Of a stretch of DNA of 64,000 nucleotides, positions 47,201 through 55,763 are shown piece by piece. The notes beneath the pieces are model-generated. The model saw only the letters and a program-made list of their open reading frames with translations. It had not been told where the DNA came from and did not search any database. The DNA is from an uncultured Stenotrophomonas sp. (GTDB taxonomy: Bacteria > Pseudomonadota > Gammaproteobacteria > Xanthomonadales > Xanthomonadaceae). Within the stretch, counting starts at the first letter, position 1. Every line of letters starts with the position of its first letter. The stretch spans positions 124,001 through 188,000 of the forward strand of contig CAJYNG010000013.1 of the NCBI GenBank assembly GCA_913775725.1. Direction: 5' to 3'. The translations under genes were made by a program, and so were the position numbers.

Positions 47201-48392
47201 CGGTGGCATCGGCCACGGCGGCGACGCCCTTCAGCTGACCGACATTGACTGCATCGTTGTCTTCGGTGCCTGCGGCCACGCTGGTGATCTGCCGGGTCAA
47301 GCCGTATTCGGCGGCACCGACGGACACGGTATCGACGCGGTCGGCCAGTGAGCCCGCGCCCAGCGCCACGCTGCCGGTGGCAACCGCAGCGGAATTCGAA
47401 CCCAGCGCGGTGCTGTATTCACCGACGGCGGTGCTGAACGCACCCACCGCAATCGACGCTTCGTTGGCGGCGGTAGCGCCGCGGCCCAATGCGGTGCTGC
47501 CCGGGCCCATCGCCACGGCACCACCACCGACGGCGGTCGCGCCATCGGCGGTGGCTTCGGACAGTGCACCCAGTGCCGTTGCTGCACCGTTTTCGCTGGC
47601 GGCGGTAGCGCTTGCACCGACGGCGGTGTCGCCGAGACCGAATGCCGCGGCGCTCTGCCCGACCACCACGCTGGCATCGCCGATCGCCAAGGCACCCTGG
47701 CCGAAGGCGCTGGCGCCGATGCCAGCGGCGATGGCCTGCGTGCCGATGGCCGTGGTGGCGTTGGCCAGCGACTGTGCACCCGCACCTGCCGCAAGCGCGC
47801 CCTGCCCGTCGATCTTCGCCGCGTCACTGTCATCACCTGCGCCATCGGCCTTGAAATAGCGGTTTCCATCTGCCGCGACATCCGCCAGCGCGGCCTGCGT
47901 GGCGCGCGCCTGCGCATCCAGCTGTGACTTGTTCACCGCATCGGTGGCCTGGGTGCCTGCGGCAACATTGGTGATCTGCCGTTCCTTGCCGGTATCACCC
48001 ACGGACACCGTGTTGGCCCGCGTGGCCCTGGAGCCAGCGCCAAGCGCTACGCTGTTGGCGGCAGTGGCGCTGCTGTTGCTGCCGATCGCCACCGCATTGC
48101 TGCCCTTGGCGCTGGCCGAGCCTTCGATCAGGCACTTTTCGAGCAGCTTGCCGCTGAAAGCCACGCAGGTGGCGCTGCCGCCGATCTGCACCGACTGTGC
48201 AGCGGCGATGCCGCTCATGCTCAACCCCACTACCAGGCCCAGTGCCACTGCCAACCTTGCGGGCGTGGCCTGCGTCGCATCGCGGCGCTGGTCGACGACC
48301 CCGCCACTGCTGCTGTCAGAGGAGGCCAGTTCCGAGGCCACCACCAACTGACCCAATGCTTTGTTCCAGACCTTGCGATAAATCCGATTCAT
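41211..48392 (-). CDS. Giant trimeric autotransporter adhesin (YadA/SadA type)
   Basis: A 2393-residue surface adhesin. An extended signal peptide of type V secretion (MNRIYRKVWNKALGQLVVAS, then a second hydrophobic core) precedes many YadA-head repeats (SVALGAGS, TAVGYGS, ANAIGNGATAVGSGANA). Eight DAVN-xx-QL neck motifs divide the passenger into modules. The C-terminal ~95 residues are the membrane anchor (MDRRIDRQGAMSAAMLNMA... to VGVGAGFGW, ending in Trp). Modules of ~250-300 residues are near-duplicates, so length probably varies between strains. AGGAG lies 8 bases before the ATG. Trimeric outer-membrane fibre for adhesion or biofilm. Confidence 0.94.
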   Translation of the reverse strand: MNRIYRKVWNKALGQLVVASELASSDSSSGGVVDQRRDATQATPARLAVALGLVVGLSMSGIAAAQSVQIGGSATCVAFSGKLLEKCLIEGSASAKGSNAVAIGSNSSATAANSVALGAGSRATRANTVSVGDTGKERQITNVAAGTQATDAVNKSQLDAQARATQAALADVAADGNRYFKADGAGDDSDAAKIDGQGALAAGAGAQSLANATTAIGTQAIAAGIGASAFGQGALAIGDASVVVGQSAAAFGLGDTAVGASATAASENGAATALGALSEATADGATAVGGGAVAMGPGSTALGRGATAANEASIAVGAFSTAVGEYSTALGSNSAAVATGSVALGAGSLADRVDTVSVGAAEYGLTRQITSVAAGTEDNDAVNVGQLKGVAAVADATAKRFQATGSSNSDAGALAEGDDALAAGEAANALGNGTTAVGAGATAVAQNATAVGNNALASGQNSAAFGNNAQANGPGSVAVGGAAVDADGNPLITSGGVPVETGATSAGVGGTAVGASAEASGFAASSYGVGAYAAGAQASAFGAVANAIGDYSTALGTQSNATGTSSVAIGGPADLIPGLGFFVQTQASGEAATAVGAGAIASGDRAVANGSLSEASGAEATAVGYFAYAPGENASALGAQTWASGAQSTAVGYYATARGANSVALGANSEAVRANSVAVGSAGNERQITSVAAGSEATDAVNKAQLDAVASTADTTARFFQAQPEAGSDAGALADGEGSIAAGSSSNAIGAGAIAQGAAASAIGDDSVAVGRNSAATGNGGVAIGGLGQAYDEFNQPIIGADGTAQLVGTTAVADATAVGSGAQATGAASSAFGNAAKASGDNSFAAGGKSRATGSYAVAVGDSAFASSDDSTAVGGYSWATASGAAAFGSGAWATATNASAFGNAAWASGSGATSIGYNSWANGASSTAVGRGAFGYGDNSVALGFQALGNSLNSIAIGTNTVAGGESAIALGAGSNASASNAVALGAGSVASRARTVSVGSSGNERQVTNVAAGTQATDAVNKAQLDAVATTASNTSRFFQASGNGDDVAGALVEGDNALAAGDAANAIGNGATAVGSGANALASNAQALGFNALATAANASAIGANAQATGEYATAQGAESEASGEQSAAFGAASIASGAGSTANGVLSEASGEEAVAVGYFSNASGDAATAVGSESVASGTASAAFGIGAEASGGYSTAIGGYAQASAFNATAFGNFANASGSNSVAVGGDSEASGAYSTATGQGSLATGTNSVAVGGSLFGVLATEASGNYSTAVGGGAWSGGINSTALGNAAESRGANSVALGADSIADRDNTVSVGGGGNTRQITNVAEGTQGNDAVNKNQLDAVAAAAAKTSKQFQASGNADGETGALVEGDNALAAGDAANAIGNGATALGSGANALAANATAVGIDALATGNNAAALGSTAQATGEDSLALGTGASASELGASAVGARAQASGAYSTATGTESNASGTQALASGFRSAASADGTTAIGGYAEASGRLGTALGYGSAASGANTTAVGFGAAAAGAGAVAVGQSSEASGEESVAIGGSTFFGLIPSRASGTGAAAFGAGAWATEDYATAIGWNSWAAGSSATALGANATANGSNSVALGAGSKADRDNTVAVGKAGGERQVTHVAAGTEATDAVNKGQLDAVASVADKTSRQFQASGNADGEAGALVDGDNALAAGNAANAIGNGATALGSGANAMATNATAVGFDALATGNNAAALGTNAQASGVDSVAVGSGASAIELGASATGAGAQAKGAYSTASGAQATASGTQSQASGFRANASADGASALGSYADASGRLGTAVGYGSKATGANATAVGVSANASAASSIALGAGSVADRANTVSVGSASSDRQITRVAAGTERTDAVNRGQLDAVAATADGTARYVKATGAGTASASGSDAAAIGSAATASGARSNALGANAMAIGNGALALGNSAGASGANSVALGAGSRALDANVVSVGGGNGTDGPATRRIVNVADGRIAAGSSDAITGSQLNVTNQRVGAVETRVGDFDSRIATVETTAASAVGYDDASRDRLTLSGFQGTTIDNVGAGSIAAGSRQAINGGQLFQSLSDAASFLGGGASVGMQGVFVAPNYVIQGATYSNVGDALGALDRKVSEIDRRTAGGTRAGTASLRAMSASLDESPLASVTDAPATADVASASTARVQGTPTVAAAGAGIPVGTPAAGINAVAMGDGAVASGASSTAIGQGANATAANAVALGQGSVADRANTVSVGSEGNERQVTNVAAGTTATDAVNKGQLDRGMATANSYTDSRVQAVADSFDVFKGEIDGRLRHMDRRIDRQGAMSAAMLNMATSAAGIRTQNRVGVGIGFQGGESALSLGYQRAISDRATVTFGGAFSSDDSSVGVGAGFGW

Positions 48393-48830
48393 CGGTACGG
48401 CTCCTGATTGGACTGGTTTTGGGCAAAGCAACGCCACCGCTGGGCTTTCCGGCCCAACGTCCCCTGGGGGCGTTTATTCGCGTGATTTACTGCGGGGTAT
48501 TGCCGAACGGCGCGCAGCGACAGAAAACCGAGCGCGTGCGCCAACCGGTTACTGCGAAATGAATGATTCTGAAACGGGGTTCAAGTGTTAACGGCAACTT
48601 TCCAAATCGTCAAGACTTTGACACGGCAAATCCTATTGCCGTGAAGCAGTTCACTATTTCACCTGTTTATGAAAGTGTTTTGTTAGGCATGCGTGACGAA
48701 GTTCCGCCGCATGAAAATCGATGTAACTAGCGGTCGCGACAGGGGTTTCACGCGCGCAAAGAAAAACTCGCCGATCAACGGCGGGTTTTTCCATACGCAG
48801 CGGCATTGATGCCTGCGCGATGTGATGCGA
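48393..48830. other. Promoter-bearing gap upstream of the adhesin
   Basis: 438 bases without a gene, visibly AT-richer than the surroundings (48540-48680). It must hold the adhesin promoter (minus strand) and contains the purL terminator at 48762-48790. I see no convincing -35/-10 pair and no small ORF with a Shine-Dalgarno sequence. Confidence 0.5.
48762..48790. terminator. Bidirectional-looking terminator after purL
   Basis: Stem CTCGCCG / CGGCGGG (48767-48773 and 48779-48785, one G-U pair) with a run of A before and T after. On either strand it reads as a hairpin followed by T5. It is 41 bases past the purL stop. Confidence 0.8.
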
Positions 48831-51800
48831 TCAACCGCACCACACCCGCGCGTTGCGGAACATGCGCATCCACGGTGAGTCACCCTGCCATTCGGCCGGG
48901 GCCCAGCTCAGATTGAGCGCGCGCGGCGTGCGTTCCGGGTGCGGCATCATGATGGTGACCCGGCCGTCGGTGCTGGTCAGGCCGGTGATGCCATCCGGCG
49001 AACCGTTCGGATTCAACGGGTACTGGCTGGCCACGTTGCCGTTGCCGTCGATGTAGCGCAGCGAAACGCGAGCGGCGGCCTGGTCGACGGCATTGTCGAA
49101 CACGGCCTGGCCTTCACCATGCGCCACCGCCACCTGCAGGCGCGAACCGGCCATGCCACGCAGCAGGATCGACGGCGATTCCACCACTTCCAGCAGCGCG
49201 GTACGGGCTTCGAACTGCTCGCTGGCGTTGCGGCGGAACTGCGGCCAGTGCTCGGCACCCGGAATGATGCCCTTGAGCTGGCTCATCATCTGGCAGCCGT
49301 TGCACACACCCAGCGCGAAGCTGTCTTCACGCGCGAAGAACGCGGCGAAGGCATCACGCAGCGCGCTGCGTTCCAGGATCGAGGTCGCCCAGCCACGGCC
49401 GGCACCCAGCACGTCGCCGTAGCTGAAGCCGCCGCAGGCGACCAGGCCGGTGAAGTCCTGCAATGCCACGCGGCCTTCGATCAGGTCGCTCATATGCACG
49501 TCGAAAGCGCGGAAGCCGGCACGTTCGAAGGCGTTGGCCATTTCGATCTGGCCGTTGACGCCCTGCTCGCGCAGTACCGCCACGCGCGGACGCGCGCCGG
49601 TGCTGATGAACGGGGCGGCCACGTCCTCATTGAGGTCGAAGCTGAGCTTGGGCTTCAGGCCCGGCGCAGTGAAGGCACGAGCGATCTCGCGCTCGGCATC
49701 TGCATTGGCCGGGTTGTCGCGGCGCTTCTGCATCGCGTGGGTGACCGACCACCAGGCGTCGAACAGCGCTTCCCAGCGCCATTCGGCCAGGTTCTCGCCG
49801 CCCAGCGACACGCGCACCACCGGTGCGGTGCTCGGCTTGGCGATGCGCTGTGCGCACTCGGTCAGCGCATGGCGCTCGACCAGATCGGCGAACGCCGCAC
49901 GGTCTTCACGGGCGATCTGCACCACCGCGCCCAGCTCTTCGTTGAACAGGCTGCGGAACGGATCATCGCCCCAGGCATCGAGAGTGATGTCCAGGCCCAG
50001 GCGCGAAGTGAACGCCATTTCGCACAGCGCGGCGAAGGCACCGCCATCGCTGCGGTCGTGGTAGGCCAGCAGCAGGCCGGCCTGGCGCGCATCGCGGATC
50101 AATTCGAAGAAGCCACGCAGGCGCTGCGGGTCGTCCAGGTCCGGCGAGGCACCGGCGAAGGCCGGCAGATCGCCATGGTCGGCATGCACCTGGGCCAGGA
50201 TCGAACCGCCCAGGCGCTGCTTGCCAGCACCCAGGCCGATCAGCCACAGCTCGCTGTCCACGTCACGGTCGAGCAGCGGGGTCAGCTGCTGGCGCACGTC
50301 GGCCACCGGCGCGAACGCCGAGATCACCAGCGACACCGGCGACACGCTCTTGTGCGCTTCACCCTGGTCGTGCCACTGCGCCTGCATCGACAGCGAGTCC
50401 TTGCCGACCGGGATGCTGATGTCCAGCTGCGGGCACAGTTCCATGCCCACCGCCTTCACCGCGTCGTACAGCAGCGCGTCTTCACCCGGGTGGCCGGCCG
50501 CGGCCATCCAGTTCGCCGACAGCTTGATCTCATCCAGCGCATCGACCGGGGCCGCGCACAGGTTGGTCAGCGCTTCGCCCACCGCCATGCGTGCCGAAGC
50601 AGCGGCGTCGAGCAGGGCCAGCGGGGTGCGCTCGCCGATCGACATCGCTTCGCCGGCCACGCCGTCGAAGTCGGCCAGGGTGATCGCCACGTCGGCCACC
50701 GGCAGCTGCCACGGGCCAACCATCTGTTCGCGTGCGGTCAGGCCACCGACGCTGCGGTCACCGATGGTGACCAGGAAGTTCTTCGAAGCGACCGTCGGGT
50801 GCGCGAGCACGCGCAGGCCGGCTTCCTGCAGGTCCAGGCCACCGGTCTTCAGCGCCGGCCAGCGCGGTGCCGGCGGGTGCGCGGTGTCGCGGTGCATCTT
50901 CGGCGGCTTGCCGAACAGCACGTCCATCGGCAGGTCGATCGGTGCATCAGCCGGGGTGTGCCCCGGCACGGCGCCGTAAGCCACCACCAGGTGTTCCTCG
51001 GCGGTCGCCACGCCAACCGCGGCGAACGGGCAGCGCTCGCGGGCACACAGCGCGGCGAACTCGGCCAGGCGCTCCTGGGCCACGCCCAGCACGTAGCGTT
51101 CCTGCGACTCGTTGCACCACAGCTGCATCGGCGACAGCGACGGATCATCGGTGGGCACCTTGCCCAGGTCGATCACGCCGCCGACCTTGGAGTCGTGCAG
51201 CAGTTCGGGGATGGCATTGGACAGGCCACCGGCGCCGACGTCATGGAAGAACTTGATCGGGTTGTTGGCGCCCATCGCCACGCAGCGATCGATGACCTCC
51301 TGGCAGCGGCGCTCCATTTCCGGGTTGTCGCGCTGCACGCTGGCGAAGTCCAGGTCCTCGGCGCTCTCACCGGAGGCCACCGAACTGGCGGCACCGCCGC
51401 CCAGGCCGATCAGCATCGCCGGGCCACCCAGCACGATCACCGCATCACCGGCCTGCAGCTGGATCTTGTCGACCTGCACGCGGTCGATCGCGCCGAGGCC
51501 ACCGGCCAGCATGATCGGCTTGTCGTAGGCACGCACCAGATCGGCGCCTTCCGGCAGCTCGAAGCTGCGGAAGTAGCCGAGCAGGTTCGGGCGGCCAAAC
51601 TCGTTGTTGAACGCGGCACCGCCGAGCGGGCCGTCGGTCATGATTTCCAGCGCCGGTGCCATGCGCGGGTTCAGCGCGCGCGGTGCTTCCCACGGCTGCG
51701 GCAGCTCCGGGATGCGCAGGTGCGAGACCGAGAAACCGGACAGGCCTGCCTTCGGCTTGCCGCCGCGGCCGGTTGCGCCTTCGTCGCGGATCTCACCACC

Positions 51801-52715
51801 GTTGCCGGTCGATGCGCCCGGGAACGGTGCGATCGCGGTCGGGTGGTTGTGCGTTTCCACCTTGATCTGGAAGGCGCTGGGCACCTGCGGCTCGCGGCGG
51901 TATTCGCCACTGGCCGGATCCGGGCGGTAACGCGACGCCGGATGGCCTTCGATCACCGCGGCGTTGTCGCTGTACGCGCTGAGCGTGTGCTGCGGGGTCT
52001 GCTGGTGGGTGTTCTTGATCATCCGGAACAGCGAGCGGTCCTGCTCCTGGCCGTCGATGGTCCAGCTGGCGTTGAAGATCTTGTGGCGGCAGTGCTCGGA
52101 ATTGGCCTGCGCGAACATCATCAGTTCCACGTCCGACGGCGACCGACCCAGCGCGGTGAAGCGTTCGCGCAGGTAGTCGATCTCGTCCTGGGCCATGGCC
52201 AGGCCGAGGCGCTGGTTGGCGGCCTCCAGCTGGTCCACCGGCACGCGTTCCAGTTCGCCACGGGCCGGCGCCGAGAACAGCGCCTGGCCCTGCTCCACGG
52301 TCTCCAGCACCGACTGCGTCATCGGGTCGTGCAGCGCCTTGACCAGCGCCTGCTGGGCGGCGGCATCAGCCGGCCAGCCCTGCACGTCGATGCGCAGGCC
52401 GCGCTCGACCCGGCTCACCGGCTGCCCGGCACCGCGGACCAGCTCGGTGGCCTTGCTCGACCACGGCGACAGCGTGCCCAGGCGCGGCACCACGATGCGG
52501 CTGACCGCGCCTTCGGCCACGGCTTCGGCCTGCGGCGCCGCTTCGAGGATGCGGCACAGGGTGGTCAGGTCGGGGGCGGCGCTGCCTTCGGGCTGCACGA
52601 AGTAGACGTGCCAGGCACCGCTGATGCGCAGGGAGGGAGCGATGGACTGCAGGCGGGATTCAAGACGTTCGCGGCGGAACGGCGACAGGGCGGGCGCGCC
52701 CTCGAGGACCATCAT
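48831..52715 (-). CDS. purL: Phosphoribosylformylglycinamidine synthase
   Basis: Large single-chain PurL (1294 residues; E. coli 1295). It converts FGAR, glutamine and ATP to FGAM in purine synthesis. Domains: N-terminal PurS-like, a linker, two AIR-synthase-like halves ([36 protein letters not shown] holds the ATP site), and a C-terminal class I glutaminase with its Cys in [14 protein letters not shown] chose the ATG at 52715 ([18 protein letters not shown]), which aligns with the E. coli start; ATG at 52751 is possible. Long in-frame extension upstream runs into the hairpin repeats and is not coding. Confidence 0.96.
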   Translation of the reverse strand: MMVLEGAPALSPFRRERLESRLQSIAPSLRISGAWHVYFVQPEGSAAPDLTTLCRILEAAPQAEAVAEGAVSRIVVPRLGTLSPWSSKATELVRGAGQPVSRVERGLRIDVQGWPADAAAQQALVKALHDPMTQSVLETVEQGQALFSAPARGELERVPVDQLEAANQRLGLAMAQDEIDYLRERFTALGRSPSDVELMMFAQANSEHCRHKIFNASWTIDGQEQDRSLFRMIKNTHQQTPQHTLSAYSDNAAVIEGHPASRYRPDPASGEYRREPQVPSAFQIKVETHNHPTAIAPFPGASTGNGGEIRDEGATGRGGKPKAGLSGFSVSHLRIPELPQPWEAPRALNPRMAPALEIMTDGPLGGAAFNNEFGRPNLLGYFRSFELPEGADLVRAYDKPIMLAGGLGAIDRVQVDKIQLQAGDAVIVLGGPAMLIGLGGGAASSVASGESAEDLDFASVQRDNPEMERRCQEVIDRCVAMGANNPIKFFHDVGAGGLSNAIPELLHDSKVGGVIDLGKVPTDDPSLSPMQLWCNESQERYVLGVAQERLAEFAALCARERCPFAAVGVATAEEHLVVAYGAVPGHTPADAPIDLPMDVLFGKPPKMHRDTAHPPAPRWPALKTGGLDLQEAGLRVLAHPTVASKNFLVTIGDRSVGGLTAREQMVGPWQLPVADVAITLADFDGVAGEAMSIGERTPLALLDAAASARMAVGEALTNLCAAPVDALDEIKLSANWMAAAGHPGEDALLYDAVKAVGMELCPQLDISIPVGKDSLSMQAQWHDQGEAHKSVSPVSLVISAFAPVADVRQQLTPLLDRDVDSELWLIGLGAGKQRLGGSILAQVHADHGDLPAFAGASPDLDDPQRLRGFFELIRDARQAGLLLAYHDRSDGGAFAALCEMAFTSRLGLDITLDAWGDDPFRSLFNEELGAVVQIAREDRAAFADLVERHALTECAQRIAKPSTAPVVRVSLGGENLAEWRWEALFDAWWSVTHAMQKRRDNPANADAEREIARAFTAPGLKPKLSFDLNEDVAAPFISTGARPRVAVLREQGVNGQIEMANAFERAGFRAFDVHMSDLIEGRVALQDFTGLVACGGFSYGDVLGAGRGWATSILERSALRDAFAAFFAREDSFALGVCNGCQMMSQLKGIIPGAEHWPQFRRNASEQFEARTALLEVVESPSILLRGMAGSRLQVAVAHGEGQAVFDNAVDQAAARVSLRYIDGNGNVASQYPLNPNGSPDGITGLTSTDGRVTIMMPHPERTPRALNLSWAPAEWQGDSPWMRMFRNARVWCG

Positions 52716-52865
52716 GTCCGGGGAACCGTAGTTGGGAAACGGGCCCGACATTGTACCGGAAGCGGGGGAAGGGCTTTGGCCGGGCGGCGCCCGGCACCCG
52801 CCGAGGCCAGGGCAACGGCAACAGCAACAGCAGCTGCCAAAGCAAAAGCAGGATTTCCGTGGGAT

Positions 52866-52967
52866 GGCGGGGTGGGTCCGGTGGCGGGGGACGCCGTAAA
52901 CCCATCCCTGGGGGCTTGGCCGCGGCATCCATGCCGCGGACACCCCCGCCACCGGACCCACCCCGCC
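52866..52967 (+). repeat. Long hairpin element, copy C
   Basis: A perfect 25-bp inverted repeat (52866-52890 and 52943-52967) around a 52-nt core (52891-52942). It differs from copy A by a T-to-G change in the left arm matched by A-to-C in the right arm, and by one core base (CCCATCC against CCCGTCC). The tail TTCGACAGATTTCCGCG follows. Confidence 0.9.
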
Positions 52968-52991
52968 TTCGACAGATTTCCGCGATCTGCG

Positions 52992-53045
52992 GTAGATCCA
53001 CGCCATGCGTGGATGCTCTGCGGTAGTGCCGGCCGCTGGCCGGCA
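52992..53045. repeat. Two SMAG-type palindromes, adjacent
   Basis: GTAGATCCACGCCATGCGTG (52992-53014) and GTAGTGCCGGCCGCTGGCCG (53023-53045), same orientation, GTAG at the left end. The first is the inverse of the repeat at 28098-28120. Confidence 0.75.
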
Positions 53046-53150
53046 ACCAGGGAAATTTCAGAAGTCAGGCATTGAAGAGCGCAGCGACCGGCTTTTGCTT
53101 TTGATTTCTTGTTCTGTCTTTCGTGGCTGGCCGCGCAGGAACCTGTCCGT

Positions 53151-53254
53151 GGCCGGGCGGGTGGGCTCAGGCGGGGTGTCCGCGGCATGGATGCCGCGGC
53201 CAAGCCCCCATGGACGGGTTCACGGCGTCCCCGCCTGAGCCCACCCGCCCGGCC
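53151..53254 (-). repeat. Long hairpin element, copy D (inverted)
   Basis: A perfect 26-bp inverted repeat (53151-53176 and 53229-53254, arm GGCCGGGCGGGTGGGCTCAG...) around a 52-nt core (53177-53228). The arms share little with A-C beyond G-richness, yet pair perfectly. On the minus strand the core begins ACGCCGTGAACCCGTCC and the inner stem is CCGCGGCA/TGCCGCGG. Confidence 0.9.
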
Positions 53255-53542
53255 AACCCCAGAAATCCGCTGTTCGCGGCAAGCCCCAGCCACGAGGGGC
53301 TCCGCCGATGGCCGCCGACCGCGCGCCAGCGCCGCTTTCCGCCCAAATCGCCGAACCATGCACTTGCTCACGGATTGACCACACAATTGATGACAACGTT
53401 GTCCCTACCTGGTGCCGGACTCTCTCCCCGGCCTCCCAGGTACCTCCGTCCGCCCCCTCCGTCGCCTTCCCCGGCGACGCCCGGACCTGCGTCACGCGCG
53501 GCGCCATCGGGGCCCGCGCGCCCTTTGATCGGAGACTTACCC

Positions 53543-55642
53543 ATGTACGACCCGATTGTGCGCAGTGCCGAACGTTCGACCCGAAGCTGTCGTCCCCGCC
53601 GTCTGGCCTGGCTGCTTGCCCTGGCCGCCGGTACCGCCGCCCTGCCCGGCCTGGCGCAGGCCGCCAGCTGTGCCGGCGTGGCCCAGTGGGACCAGGCCAA
53701 GATCTACCGGGCCGGCGATACCCTGCAGAAAGGAGGCGTCCTCTATCGGGCGAACCAGGACATCTGGAACGCGCCGCCGGACCATCCGGCCGGTGCGCCC
53801 TACTACACCAACCTCGGCGCCTGTGATGGCAGCGGCGCCAACCAGCCGCCGGTGGTCAGCCTGACCTCGCCGGCCAACGGCGCCACCTTCAGTGCCGGCA
53901 GCACGGTCAGCGTGACTGCCACCGCCAGTGATCCGGACGGCAGCGTCGCCAAGGTCGAGTTCTTCCGCGATGGCAGCACGCTGGGTGTGGCCACCAGTGC
54001 GCCGTACGCCGCCAGCTGGGCCAATGCCAGCGCCGGCAGCCACACCCTGCGCGCGGTGGCCACCGACAACAACAACGCCACCAGCAGCACCGCGACCATC
54101 ACCATCACCGTCAACGCCGCCGGTGGCGATACCACCGCACCGAGCGTGCCCGGCGGGCTGGCGGCCGGTACGCGCACCGCCAACAGCATCGCGCTCAGCT
54201 GGAGCCCGTCCACCGACAACACCGGTGGCAGCGGCCTGGCCGGCTACGACGTGTACCGCAATGGCAGCCTGGTCGGTTCGCCGTCCAGTGCCAGCTACGT
54301 CGATGGCGGGCTGACCGCATCGACCACCTACCGCTACCGCGTACGTGCCCGCGACAACGCCGGCAATGCGTCGGCCCAGGGCACCGAGATCAGCGCCACC
54401 ACGCTGGCCGGCGACGGCGGCACCACCGGCAAGCGGGTCATCGGTTACTTCACCCAGTGGGGCATCTACGGCCGCAACTACCGGGTCAAGAACATCGACA
54501 GCAGCGGCTCGGCCGCGCGCCTGACCCACATCAACTATGCATTCGGCAACGTGCGCAACAATCGCTGCGAAGTGGGCGTCACCCAGCCGTCGGATCCGAA
54601 CAGCGGTGCCGGTGGCGATGCCTTCGCCGATTACACCAAGGCCTTCAGTGCCGCCGAGAGTGTCAGCGGCAGCGCCGATACCTGGGACCAGCCGCTGCGC
54701 GGCAACTGGAACCAGCTCAAGCAGCTCAAGGCCAAGTACCCGGGCATGAAGGTGCTGATCTCGCTGGGTGGCTGGACCTGGTCGCGCGGCTTCTCCAGCG
54801 CGGCGCGCCCGGAAAACCGCCAGGCCTTCGTCGCCTCGTGCATCGACGCCTACATCAAGGGCAACCTGCCGGTGACCGACGGTGCCGGTGGTGCCGGTGC
54901 CGCGCTGGGCGTGTTCGACGGCATCGACATCGACTGGGAATACCCGGTGGCCTGTGGCATCGAATGCGGCAAGCCGGAAGACAACGCCAACTTCACTGCG
55001 CTGATGGCCGAGTTCCGCCGCCAGCTCGATGCGGTGCGTCCGGGCCTGTTGCTGACGGTGGCGGTGGGCGCCGGCATCGACAAGATCCGCGTCACCGATC
55101 CGGCCGCGTACCACCCGTACCTGGACTACATCAACGTGATGACCTACGACTTCCACGGTGCGTGGGATACGAAGACCAATCACCAGTCGGCGCTGTTTGA
55201 TTCGCCGAATGATCCGTCCACCGGCGACCAGAAGCTGTACAACAGCAACGACGCCATCGAGGCCTTCATCAGCCGTGGCGTCCCCGCCGCCAAGCTCAAC
55301 CTGGGCATCGGCTACTACGGGCGCGGCTGGACCGGTGTGGCCAACGCCAACAACGGCCTGTACCAGACCGCCACCGGCGCCGCCCCGGGTACCTACGAGG
55401 CCGGCATCGAAGACTGGAAGGTGCTGAAGAACCTGGCGTGGCCGGGCTACACCGACAGCACCGCCGGTGCCACCTGGATCTACAACGGCAGCACGCTGTG
55501 GAGCTTCGATACCCCGGCCAACATCACCCGCAAGATGGGCTACGTGAAGACCCAGGGCCTGGGCGGCGCGTTCGTCTGGGAGTTCAGCGGTGACGATGCG
55601 CAGGGCACGCTGACCAAGGCCGTCAGTAATGGCCTGAAGTAA
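53543..55642 (+). CDS. chiA: Secreted GH18 chitinase
   Basis: A 699-residue extracellular chitinase. A signal peptide (ending GLAQA, about 36-40) is followed by a CBM5/12-type chitin-binding domain (about 41-92: CAGVAQWDQAKIYRAGDT), an Ig-like domain (about 97-195), a fibronectin type III domain (about 200-290) and a GH18 barrel from about 298. The catalytic DGIDIDWEYP motif is near 458-467, with Glu as proton donor; substrate-site residues include SLGGWTW and MTYDFHGAW. Likely an Xps substrate. GGAG lies 8 bases before the ATG; a longer upstream frame reads through repeat D and is rejected. Confidence 0.95.
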   Translation: MYDPIVRSAERSTRSCRPRRLAWLLALAAGTAALPGLAQAASCAGVAQWDQAKIYRAGDTLQKGGVLYRANQDIWNAPPDHPAGAPYYTNLGACDGSGANQPPVVSLTSPANGATFSAGSTVSVTATASDPDGSVAKVEFFRDGSTLGVATSAPYAASWANASAGSHTLRAVATDNNNATSSTATITITVNAAGGDTTAPSVPGGLAAGTRTANSIALSWSPSTDNTGGSGLAGYDVYRNGSLVGSPSSASYVDGGLTASTTYRYRVRARDNAGNASAQGTEISATTLAGDGGTTGKRVIGYFTQWGIYGRNYRVKNIDSSGSAARLTHINYAFGNVRNNRCEVGVTQPSDPNSGAGGDAFADYTKAFSAAESVSGSADTWDQPLRGNWNQLKQLKAKYPGMKVLISLGGWTWSRGFSSAARPENRQAFVASCIDAYIKGNLPVTDGAGGAGAALGVFDGIDIDWEYPVACGIECGKPEDNANFTALMAEFRRQLDAVRPGLLLTVAVGAGIDKIRVTDPAAYHPYLDYINVMTYDFHGAWDTKTNHQSALFDSPNDPSTGDQKLYNSNDAIEAFISRGVPAAKLNLGIGYYGRGWTGVANANNGLYQTATGAAPGTYEAGIEDWKVLKNLAWPGYTDSTAGATWIYNGSTLWSFDTPANITRKMGYVKTQGLGGAFVWEFSGDDAQGTLTKAVSNGLK

Positions 55643-55647
55643 GAAAA

Positions 55648-55678
55648 AAGCCGGGGATGCGACACGCATCCCCGGCTT
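55648..55678 (+). terminator. Rho-independent terminator after the chitinase gene
   Basis: Perfect 12-bp stem GCCGGGGATGCG / CGCATCCCCGGC (55650-55661 and 55665-55676), 3-nt loop, with A-run before and TT after. 7 bases past the stop. Confidence 0.85.
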
Positions 55679-55685
55679 CCCACCT

Positions 55686-55744
55686 GTAGAGCCGGGCCCA
55701 TGCTCGGCTGCCGAAACATCAGCCGAGCATGGGCTCGGCTCTAC
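55686..55744. repeat. SMAG repeat pair (inverted)
   Basis: A 59-nt inverted pair: GTAGAGCCGGGCCCATGC... to ...GGGCTCGGCTCTAC. Both ends carry the GTAG mark. It lies between the chitinase terminator and dsbC. Confidence 0.85.
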
Positions 55745-55763
55745 AGGAAAAGGTCGGCGGCGA

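Larger units (their letters stand above)
52716..53542. other. Repeat-filled divergent region between purL and chitinase
   Basis: 827 bases without a credible gene. From left to right: a G/C palindrome near 52778-52805; a CAACAG/CAAAGC tract near 52812-52850; long hairpin C (52866-52967); SMAG repeats 52992-53014 and 53023-53045; a T-rich tract near 53092-53120 that is the complement of the A-rich tract; long hairpin D (53151-53254); and about 290 bases leading to the chitinase gene in which I see no clear promoter. The layout mirrors 27760-28365. Confidence 0.8.

Noticed and set aside
41163..47351. A 2062-codon open frame on the plus strand, antisense to the adhesin
   Set aside because: Its translation is Gly/Ala/Thr/His-rich with no signal or domain. 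It arises because the adhesin's repeated Ala/Gly/Asn codons are stop-free on the complement. The minus-strand frame has an ESPR, necks, an anchor and a Shine-Dalgarno sequence.
41211..48392. Adhesin repeats considered as a CRISPR-like or tandem-repeat array
   Set aside because: The repeats keep the reading frame and code for YadA-head strands; there are no regular spacers.
48939..53075. A 1378-codon open frame on the plus strand across purL
   Set aside because: Antisense shadow of purL. The product is His/Arg/Gln-rich and unlike any protein, while the minus-strand frame is full-length PurL.
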